DNA of 30,277 nucleotides from JBAZHE01 sp041652555. Its GTDB lineage: Bacteria > Patescibacteriota > Patescibacteriia > Patescibacteriales > WJLG01. Location of the stretch: contig JBAZHE010000017.1 of assembly GCA_041652555.1 (NCBI GenBank), positions 1 to 30,277 of the forward strand. Direction: 5' to 3'. Under the pieces are notes generated by a model that made no database searches, was not told the DNA's origin, and saw nothing but the letters and a program-made list of their open reading frames with translations. Position 1 is the first letter of the stretch. Each line of letters begins with the position of its first letter. The translations under genes and the position numbers were made by a program. Shown here piece after piece: positions 23,970-30,277 of the stretch.

Positions 23970-25025
23970 ATGTTTAATCCTAAATACAAAATAACCGATT
24001 CAATCGTTAAAAGATTGACAGAAATCGCTGAAGCCAAGGCGATTATTGAGCGTGCCAAAATTTTACCGCAACAAGAACTAAAATTAAGAAGACAGGCAAT
24101 CATCAGAATGACACATAGCTCAACAGCCATAGAAGGTAATAGATTAAGCATTGATCAGATTGACGCTTTGTATGCTAATAAAAAAATTGATGCCCCAGAT
24201 CGGGAAGTGTATGAAGTTAAAAATTATCTAAAGGCATTAAAATATATTGATGAAGTTGTAAAAGATAAAAAACAGTTATCAGCCAAGATTTTATTGAAAA
24301 TACATAAACTGGTTACTGATAAAACTTTGCCAAAAGAAAAAAGCGGTGCCTATCGCTCGGGGGCGGTTTATGTAGTGAAGCAGATGCTGGGAGTAACCAG
24401 AGAAATTGTTTATACCGGTCCGGATGTTAAAAAGGTTGAAAAACTGTGTCGTGATTTAATCGGCTGGGTTAATTCTAGCGAAAGTGAAAATATAAATCCG
24501 GTTATTGTGGCTGGGATTGTCCATCAAGAGATTGCCGCTATTCATCCTTTTTCCGATGGTAATGGTCGTACAGCACGTGCCTTGGCTTCCTTGGTTCTGT
24601 ATCAACGCGGTTATGATTTTAGAAAATTATTCGCTCTCGATGATTATTACAATAAAGACAGGCAAAACTATTACGACGCTATAAATATCGGCAAGAAATA
24701 CGAAGAACGGAAAGTTGATTTCACCGCTTGGCTGGAATATTTTGTTAATGGGTTTAGAGAGGAAATTGGTAATGTTAAAAATAAAATTGCCACTCTCTCT
24801 TCTAAAAAAATTGATAAAAAAACAAAAGATCAGATTTTTTTAGACCCTGATCAGTTAAAGATTTTGGATTTTTTAGATCAGGTTGGGAGAATGACGGCGA
24901 AAGACGCATCTGATATATTGAGCTGTCCGAAAAGAACAGCCCAATTACATTTGCAGAAACTTAAGACTTTAAAAATGATTAAACAAACCGGCAAGGGACC
25001 ATCGAGTGCCTATGTTTTGGCGTGA
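23970..25025 (+). CDS. Fic-family protein (AMP-transferase fold) with C-terminal winged helix
   Basis: Fic domains transfer AMP or related groups from nucleotides to proteins. The 351 aa product has HPFSDGNGRTARA (His192 to Arg203) in the canonical active-site loop. It also has an N-terminal inhibitory motif STAIEGN (Ser51, Glu55, Gly56), placing it in the class with an in-cis inhibitory helix. After the Fic fold comes a winged-helix domain (about 300-351, AKDASDILSCPKRTAQLHLQKLKTLKMI), common in Fic proteins that regulate their own promoter. A start upstream at 23913 would translate the promoter iterons, so ATG 23970 is chosen. An isolated gene, no antitoxin partner needed. All catalytic residues look intact. 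Confidence 0.92.
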   Translation: MFNPKYKITDSIVKRLTEIAEAKAIIERAKILPQQELKLRRQAIIRMTHSSTAIEGNRLSIDQIDALYANKKIDAPDREVYEVKNYLKALKYIDEVVKDKKQLSAKILLKIHKLVTDKTLPKEKSGAYRSGAVYVVKQMLGVTREIVYTGPDVKKVEKLCRDLIGWVNSSESENINPVIVAGIVHQEIAAIHPFSDGNGRTARALASLVLYQRGYDFRKLFALDDYYNKDRQNYYDAINIGKKYEERKVDFTAWLEYFVNGFREEIGNVKNKIATLSSKKIDKKTKDQIFLDPDQLKILDFLDQVGRMTAKDASDILSCPKRTAQLHLQKLKTLKMIKQTGKGPSSAYVLA

Positions 25026-25070
25026 TATTTTTTGTGGTATAAAAAAAGTAATGTTATTATCTCAAAATGT

Positions 25071-25098
25071 TTGACGAAACTCGCATATAATGTATAAT
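25071..25098 (+). promoter_or_regulatory. Sigma70-type promoter for the DUF4143 ATPase gene
   Basis: TTGACG (25071-25076) lies 16 bases before TATAAT (25093-25098). Another TATAAT overlaps at 25086 but has only a 9-base spacer. The start near 25105 leaves about 40 bases to ATG 25147. Confidence 0.7.
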
Positions 25099-25146
25099 TA
25101 GTTATATCTTTTATTACATTCTATACATAAAAAGTAATATAAATCT

Positions 25147-26316
25147 ATGGAAAGACATCTTGACTATAAAATAAGCCAACATTTCAATAAATACAAGCAA
25201 GTATTGATTTTACTGGGATCCAGACAAGTCGGGAAAACCACTTTGGTAAAAAAGATATTTCCTGACGCCGATTATTTTTTGGTTGACAATGAACCGATAA
25301 AAAAAATTTTAGAATCTTATGATATTGAAAGCTATAAAACAATAATAAATAAAAGCTCTAAGCAAATTATTATTGATGAAATCCATTTATTGGGTAATCC
25401 AGGGCGAGCTGTAAAAATAATTTACGACCAGCTGGTTGATGTTAAAATAATAATTACCGGATCATCGTCTTTTCATATCAAAAATAAAACTGGGGAAAGT
25501 TTGGCTGGAAGGAAAATAGATTACAATATTTATCCGTTGACTTTTTCCGAATACTTAAATCAAAATGGCATTGAAAAAGATTTGAATTTTAATATCATTG
25601 AAAGGTTGATCGACGGTAGTGAGAATAATTTAAGCGAAAAATTATATAAATTTGACATAAAAAATATTTTAAACAGTGTTTTGACTTATGGGTTATACCC
25701 TCATTTAGTCAAAAATCATGGCGATGAAAAATATCTTTTAAATTTTACAGACAGTTTAATTTTTAAAGATATTTTAGAGCTAAATTTGATTGAGGATAAA
25801 AAATTAGCTAAAGACTTGTTGAAATTATTAGCTTTTCAAATAGGAAATCTTATCAATTATTCTGAACTAGCTGGTAATTTAAAAGCTGATCAGCGAACGA
25901 TTAAACGCTATATTGAAATTTTTGAACAGAGCTTTATTTTGTTTCGCTTGTATCCATATTCAAAAAATAAGCGAGATGAAATTTCTAAGTCAGCTAAGAT
26001 TTTTTTCTATGATACTGGTGTTCGAAATGCGTTAATTGGCGATTTTTCTAGCTTAGAATCAAGGACTGACAAAGGCGCTTTGTTTGAAAATTTTATAGTA
26101 AGCGAATTAGTAAAACAAAACAATTATTGTGACAAAAATTATAACTTTTATTATTGGAGAACAAAGCAAGGATCAGAAATTGATGTAGTTATGGAAAAAG
26201 GCAAAGACCTTGTCGGTGTGGAAGTTAAATATAAAAAGAAAACTTTTAATAAGGCTTTTAAAAATCGTTATCCAGAGGCAATAATTAGAATGGTAACCGC
26301 TGATAATTTTTATTAA
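25147..26316 (+). CDS. AAA+ ATPase of the AAA_14/DUF4143 type
   Basis: A 389 aa protein with Walker A GSRQVGKTT (residues 24-32), Walker B IIIDEIH (Asp77, Glu78), and sensor 1 TGSSS (about 104-108), followed by LAGRKI with an arginine near the ATP site. The C-terminal DUF4143 part includes GALFENFIVSEL and FYYWRTKQGSEIDVV...VGVEVKYKKK, a PD-(D/E)xK-like nuclease signature. Such proteins are widespread in bacteria and archaea, often on mobile or accessory islands, but their role is unresolved. It stands alone with its own promoter next to fic. Intact length for the family; no Shine-Dalgarno precedes the ATG. Confidence 0.9.
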   Translation: MERHLDYKISQHFNKYKQVLILLGSRQVGKTTLVKKIFPDADYFLVDNEPIKKILESYDIESYKTIINKSSKQIIIDEIHLLGNPGRAVKIIYDQLVDVKIIITGSSSFHIKNKTGESLAGRKIDYNIYPLTFSEYLNQNGIEKDLNFNIIERLIDGSENNLSEKLYKFDIKNILNSVLTYGLYPHLVKNHGDEKYLLNFTDSLIFKDILELNLIEDKKLAKDLLKLLAFQIGNLINYSELAGNLKADQRTIKRYIEIFEQSFILFRLYPYSKNKRDEISKSAKIFFYDTGVRNALIGDFSSLESRTDKGALFENFIVSELVKQNNYCDKNYNFYYWRTKQGSEIDVVMEKGKDLVGVEVKYKKKTFNKAFKNRYPEAIIRMVTADNFY

Positions 26317-26329
26317 TGTTTGTTTAGTG

Positions 26330-26357
26330 TTGCCTAAAATTCCCCTTGTGCTATAAT
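26330..26357 (+). promoter_or_regulatory. Candidate promoter for the second surface protein
   Basis: TTGCCT (26330-26335), 16 bases, then TATAAT (26352-26357) within TGCTATAAT. It resembles the promoter at 16423-16450 in spacing and in the TGTG(T/C)TATAATA context. The start near 26364 leaves a leader of about 215 bases to ATG 26579. Confidence 0.6.
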
Positions 26358-26394
26358 ACAAACAGTTAAAGATTAAAAATAAAAAGATATAATA

Positions 26395-26511
26395 ATGAAA
26401 GCATCCCACCTGAATATTAAAATAATTCCAGGGGGGGGACAACTAAAACCTCTTCTTCAAATTTTTTTATCCCCCAATCATTATTATTCAGACAATAACA
26501 TTGTTTTTTAA
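26395..26511 (+). CDS. Possible 38-codon leader ORF with a G8 tract
   Basis: ATGAAA at 26395, 37 bases below the -10, reads a 38 aa frame beginning MKASHLNIKIIPGGGQ. The Gly-Gly-Gly part is encoded by the G8 run at 26431-26438. It closes FLSPNHYYSDNNIVF with TAA inside the terminator-like hairpin at 26498-26525. The ending resembles that of the alternative frame at 16260-16300, with a six-base (in-frame) length difference. It has no known function and may be coincidental; loss or gain of one G would break the frame. Confidence 0.35.
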   Translation: MKASHLNIKIIPGGGQLKPLLQIFLSPNHYYSDNNIVF

Positions 26512-26525
26512 AACGATGTTTTTTT
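26498..26525 (+). repeat. Terminator-like 28-bp hairpin repeat, copy 3
   Basis: The stem ACATTGTTTT/AAAACGATGT with a TT loop and T7 tract lies between the candidate promoter and the surface gene, in sense orientation. The core is identical to copies at 16232 (minus) and 23794 (plus). As a weak intrinsic terminator in a leader it could act as an attenuator. Confidence 0.75.
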
Positions 26526-26578
26526 GTTGCTAAAAAATAAAATAAATTAATAAGTGAAAATATAACTAACACATCGCT

Positions 26579-29500
26579 ATGAAGAAAACAACAAACAGAT
26601 TTGAAGCTAATCCAGGGCAGCTAGTTTTTAAATCTCTAAAAAAATTCCTAGATCTCTCCAAAAGAATCTATGTTGTTGCCTTGATAATTTCTTTATCTGG
26701 AATATTGTCGTTATCAAACTTCTCCTTTTTTGAAATAAAAGAGGCTAAGGCTGATACAACAACTGGTCTTTTGGCTCATTGGGAATTCGAAGAAGGGACA
26801 GGTGTTTCTACGACTGATTCCTCTAGTAATAGTCATACAGGAACACTAACGAACGGACCAACTTGGGTTGCTGGTAGAATAGGTGATGGAGCAGTAAGTT
26901 TTGACGGCGTAGATGATAGTGTTTCAGTTCTCAATGGATCAACTCTTAATTCTAATACATGCACAATTAGTTCGTGGATTAACGGCAGTTCAAGTTTTTC
27001 AGGTACAGTTTATAGACTAAGCAATAGTTCTTCTGATACTTCTAATCGTAGTAAATATGAAATAAGAATTACACCAACAGGTATAACTTTTAGAACCGGA
27101 GATGGAAGTAGTGTGGTTGATGATGATGTCTTTAATACTACGCTCACAGCAGGAGAGTGGTGGCACATAGCGTGTACTTTGGATGGTGGTAATGTTAAGA
27201 CGTGTTATAAAAATGGAGCACTAATTTCTACCTCTACTAACAGTGCCGACATAAGTTTGAATATTTCAACATTAGCTTTAATAGCTACTAATAGAAGTAC
27301 CATAGGAATGTATAATTATTATGAAGGATTAATTGATGATATTAGAATTTATGATCGCGCTCTTTCCGCCCATGATATTCAAGAGTTATTTTCAAGTTAT
27401 GATACTGAGGCACCATCTATGCCAACTAATCTTGCTTCAAATTCTTCAATCAATCAGGTAAATTTATCATGGGATGCTTCGACTGATAATATTGACGTGG
27501 CTGGCTATTCTATTTATCGTGATGGGGTGGGAATTGCTTCTACCACGGTAACCTCTTATTCGGATACAAATGTTACTGTTAATACCGCGTATACTTATAG
27601 AGTGTCTGCTTATGATATTGTTGGAAATAAATCAAATTTATCTAATTCGCTGATTACCACTACTTCTCCTGGAAGTTTTGAAGTTAAATCGGGCGGTGAC
27701 GGAGACTATGTTACTATCAGTGACTGTGTATCTACTGCAAAAGCTGGAGATGAATGTATTGTTTTTGCTGGTACATATAATGAAATACTCACACCAATAG
27801 CTAGTGGTACTTACATATATCCTATCACTATTATAGCTAATACTGGTGACGAGGTTAATCTTGATGAGGTGAATTTCGATCATGTAGACAATGTACACAT
27901 TAAGGATATTAACGTAAAAACTGTTACTCAGCATAATATTTCTTGGACGTTTGATACTTATTATCAGGTTGGATTATTTGCTAATGAAGATTGGTGGGTT
28001 CTTGGACCCGTGACTATAGCATCGATGACTCCTGCATATGCTGGTGGTGAAAATGGTTGGCAAGTTAATCCTTTAGTGAGTGGAACACACGGCTTTGATC
28101 ATAATTGTTTGCTTGGAGGATTTGATGCAGCACTTGTGCCAGCATTACCTTATATAACAAGTGCTACTGTTGAGTCTATAGTAAAAACAAGATCAAATAT
28201 AGATCAGTTTTATAGGGTGTGTCTACAGACAGCTGCTGTTCTCACTGCGGTTTCGTTCGTTCCTGAAAATAATGGGGAAACAATTTTTCGCCCTCCTTAT
28301 GTAGGAACATCTTCTAAACCCTTTTATAGAACAACTGATTTGAGAATGGATTTATTGCCATCTCTTGCGGGGGTTGGCACTTATCCATCTTTATATTCCG
28401 TTCAAAAAGAATTTGAATATTTAAGAATGGAACATGTAACATCGGCTGTAAGATTAGATTTGCGACCACTGGATGCCTATGGTGGAAACCATGATGGTTA
28501 TAGTCCTGATTTTATAATTATGAATCACGAGGCGTTACTTAGGCTTATATTGAACGATTCCGTACAAGACAAAATGCCCGCCTTAATAGCTGTTACGCAA
28601 CATAGTATAGATCAAACTCATATGGCAATCGATGGATGGGATTCTAGTTCGGCTGATGGACATGATCCGGGACATAGAATATTTATGGGGTTCGCAGCCA
28701 CCATGTTAGACATAACAGCCGCAAAAACAGCATTACTTAATGCAAACCATATGCATGAAGACTATTATATCAACAACATCAATGGAAATATGTTGTTTGG
28801 TGACAGGCCAATCTATGAAGCTTCTTATTGGGGGTATTTGTATTCTGAAGAAGGTAGTAGAAGTTATAGAGACCCATATGGTTTTATTGATGGTGGAACT
28901 ATAGCTCTTGGGCTTTCTTCGTATCAAAATATTATTTCACAAAGTTGGAAGGGGACAACTTTAATGGCTACTTTAATGCCAGTTATTTATCAGACTGCTT
29001 GGCCGACACAGTATTGGAATCCTTTGAAAATCTATTCAGAAAGATTTGTTAATATTGGAACTTGGGCTCAGCCAGATCCTTGTGCTCCGGTTATAAAAAA
29101 AACCATAACAGGAATAGCAACTGGAAACCCAACTGTATTAACTAGTGTTGGGCATGGAATGTCAAATGGAGACTCTGTTAAACTTTATTTTTTTACGGGG
29201 GCTAGTAGCACGGTAGTAAATACTCAAACAGTTGTTATTCAAAATGTTACTGCAGATACTCTTGAAATTCCTTTAAACACTATCGGTCTAGATATAGACG
29301 TTCAAGCTTCAACCGTTGCGGTTCCGTATTATGGTATGCAATACGGGCCAGATCCTTCTAACCCAGGAATGTGTATATTGGATACTGATTTGGAGTATTA
29401 CAATAGTTCAACTGATTTTGCTTGTCAGGTTGGTCATGAATGCGGAAGATTTCCTAACTCACAAGGGTTGGGTGTGGATGGAGGACAGAATAGAAGTGAA

Positions 29501-30277
29501 TTTGTAGCTTCTATGTGGGACGCCTATTATGATATATATTCTTCAACCACCTCAAGTCCTCTTGTTATCACTTTCACTTCCACTTCCACCACCGCCACAA
29601 CTGCTACCATAAATTTCACTACCGCCTACGTCGCCACCTCTACTATCTACTACGGAGAAGACGCTAACTACGGCACCGCCTCAACATCAAATATCTCCAC
29701 CACCTCTCATTCCATAACCCTCCATAATCTAACCGAATACACGGGATATCATTTCTACATCGAAGCCACTAACGCTACTGGAACTGCGACTTCCTCTGAC
29801 TACACATTTACCACTGATGACGCCACCAACCCAACAGTAACCGGATTTGATATTGATGCTACTTCCTCCTCGCTAACAGTCAATATCAATACATTTACCG
29901 CCTCCACCACCGGAGGCAGTCCGATTGCTGGCTATCTGGTAACCGAAACCTCCACTGCTCCCGCAGTTGACAATGGAGATTGGACAGATTCTGTCTGGTC
30001 GGTTTTCACATTTCTCACCGACGGAGCCAAAACTCTCTACGCCTGGGTCAAAGACCTCTATGATAATATTTCTACCGCCACGGTTTCCGATACTGTTACT
30101 ATTGATATCTGGGGCCCGGAATTTTCTAACATCGCCAGTTCTACCGATACTACCACCGCCACAATCACATTTACTACTAACGAGAATGCCACTTCCTCTG
30201 TGTCCTACGGTTTAACCACTTCCTACAACCTAGCCTCATCCTCTGATATATTAGCCTCCACCACCCATACTATTAAT
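26579..30277 (+). CDS. Second giant modular surface protein (3' truncated by window)
   Basis: One uninterrupted frame of 1233 codons from ATG 26579 to the window edge, with no stop. Residues about 32-50 form a signal or anchor helix. A LamG/concanavalin-like domain follows (about 62-275; LLAHWEFEEGTG, FDGVDDS, YEGLIDDIRIYDRALS). Next come an FN3 domain (about 280-365) and a pectin-lyase-like start (GDYVTISDCVSTAKAGDECIVFAGTYNE). Residues about 440-835 form a large unknown region rich in His, Asp and Tyr. Then comes an E1_FCCH-like segment (ITGIATGNPTVLTSVGHGMSNGD). Finally Thr/Ser-rich FN3-like modules (from about 990) nearly match those of the 2077 aa protein. Codons shift toward C-rich synonyms at about 29565. 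The role is probably surface binding or glycan processing. The C-terminus lies beyond the window. Confidence 0.88.
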   Translation, partial: MKKTTNRFEANPGQLVFKSLKKFLDLSKRIYVVALIISLSGILSLSNFSFFEIKEAKADTTTGLLAHWEFEEGTGVSTTDSSSNSHTGTLTNGPTWVAGRIGDGAVSFDGVDDSVSVLNGSTLNSNTCTISSWINGSSSFSGTVYRLSNSSSDTSNRSKYEIRITPTGITFRTGDGSSVVDDDVFNTTLTAGEWWHIACTLDGGNVKTCYKNGALISTSTNSADISLNISTLALIATNRSTIGMYNYYEGLIDDIRIYDRALSAHDIQELFSSYDTEAPSMPTNLASNSSINQVNLSWDASTDNIDVAGYSIYRDGVGIASTTVTSYSDTNVTVNTAYTYRVSAYDIVGNKSNLSNSLITTTSPGSFEVKSGGDGDYVTISDCVSTAKAGDECIVFAGTYNEILTPIASGTYIYPITIIANTGDEVNLDEVNFDHVDNVHIKDINVKTVTQHNISWTFDTYYQVGLFANEDWWVLGPVTIASMTPAYAGGENGWQVNPLVSGTHGFDHNCLLGGFDAALVPALPYITSATVESIVKTRSNIDQFYRVCLQTAAVLTAVSFVPENNGETIFRPPYVGTSSKPFYRTTDLRMDLLPSLAGVGTYPSLYSVQKEFEYLRMEHVTSAVRLDLRPLDAYGGNHDGYSPDFIIMNHEALLRLILNDSVQDKMPALIAVTQHSIDQTHMAIDGWDSSSADGHDPGHRIFMGFAATMLDITAAKTALLNANHMHEDYYINNINGNMLFGDRPIYEASYWGYLYSEEGSRSYRDPYGFIDGGTIALGLSSYQNIISQSWKGTTLMATLMPVIYQTAWPTQYWNPLKIYSERFVNIGTWAQPDPCAPVIKKTITGIATGNPTVLTSVGHGMSNGDSVKLYFFTGASSTVVNTQTVVIQNVTADTLEIPLNTIGLDIDVQASTVAVPYYGMQYGPDPSNPGMCILDTDLEYYNSSTDFACQVGHECGRFPNSQGLGVDGGQNRSEFVASMWDAYYDIYSSTTSSPLVITFTSTSTTATTATINFTTAYVATSTIYYGEDANYGTASTSNISTTSHSITLHNLTEYTGYHFYIEATNATGTATSSDYTFTTDDATNPTVTGFDIDATSSSLTVNINTFTASTTGGSPIAGYLVTETSTAPAVDNGDWTDSVWSVFTFLTDGAKTLYAWVKDLYDNISTATVSDTVTIDIWGPEFSNIASSTDTTTATITFTTNENATSSVSYGLTTSYNLASSSDILASTTHTIN
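29575..30277 (+). repeat. Module block shared with the first surface protein (inverted copy B)
   Basis: This encodes the Thr/Ser-rich modules shared with 11487-12200 on the minus strand. Long runs of identical DNA occur, for example around ACCGGAGGCAGTCCGATT and TACGCCTGGGTCAAAGAC. The upstream edge coincides with a sharp change in codon style near 29565. The block is cut by the window end. Confidence 0.85.

Noticed and set aside
29967..30215. 82-codon alternative frame inside the second surface gene
   Set aside because: It overlaps the continuous 1233-codon frame, and its composition comes from the repeated Thr/Ser modules read out of frame.

Overview
This 30 kb window looks like a chromosomal segment of a Candidate Phyla Radiation bacterium (Patescibacteria, probably Parcubacteria-like). 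The reasons are an AT-rich sequence with short intergenic gaps, starts that almost all lack a Shine-Dalgarno sequence, a TrbC/VirB2-like pilin-like protein, DUF3160 and AbiE proteins of the kind seen in these genomes, and giant Thr/Ser-rich surface proteins. Intergenic gaps are filled with several families of palindromic repeats. TGA is used as a stop (tig, fic), so the code is the standard bacterial one. The lineage is inferred from style and gene content, not from a marker phylogeny.

Left part (1-4800): the end of nusA, then ppaC, trigger factor, smpB, tmRNA, tRNA-Leu(UAA), clpP and a thioredoxin, all on the plus strand. This is a compact translation-rescue and protein quality-control cluster: SmpB and tmRNA tag stalled products, ClpP is the matching protease core, and trigger factor is the nascent-chain chaperone. 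ClpP has Asn where the catalytic Asp is expected. A UUCG hairpin terminator closes the block.

Middle-left (4800-9740): a complete minus-strand transcription unit (promoter, pilin-like membrane protein, anchored clan GH-A glycosidase, ROK kinase without its zinc motif, terminator). A divergent plus-strand pair follows: a polysaccharide flippase and an RluA-type pseudouridine synthase.

Centre (9741-20300): a 2077-residue surface protein on the minus strand (two beta-helix regions, fibronectin-III-like modules, Cys-rich motif, Gly9, Asn/Thr linker, conserved-looking C-terminal domain). Its upstream region is a 500-base repeat island with a (CT)15 microsatellite and two tandem hairpins whose stems differ by compensatory changes. 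Then come a type IV AbiE toxin-antitoxin pair and a DUF3160 protein.

Right part (20300-30277): a tight minus-strand operon (receiver-domain response regulator, membrane-fusion protein, MltG), a Fic protein that appears to be transcribed leaderless behind three 11-bp iterons, a DUF4143 AAA ATPase, and a second giant surface protein that runs off the window end. The second protein shares a near-identical block of Thr/Ser-rich modules with the first, but its N-terminal modules are unrelated.

The most interesting signal is that the two surface-protein genes appear to share an upstream architecture: an extended -10 promoter, a small ATGAAA reading frame containing a slippage-prone tract ((GA)15 in one, G8 in the other), and an identical terminator-like hairpin. 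This could be a phase-variable leader or attenuator controlling modular surface proteins. It is an inference from sequence pattern only.
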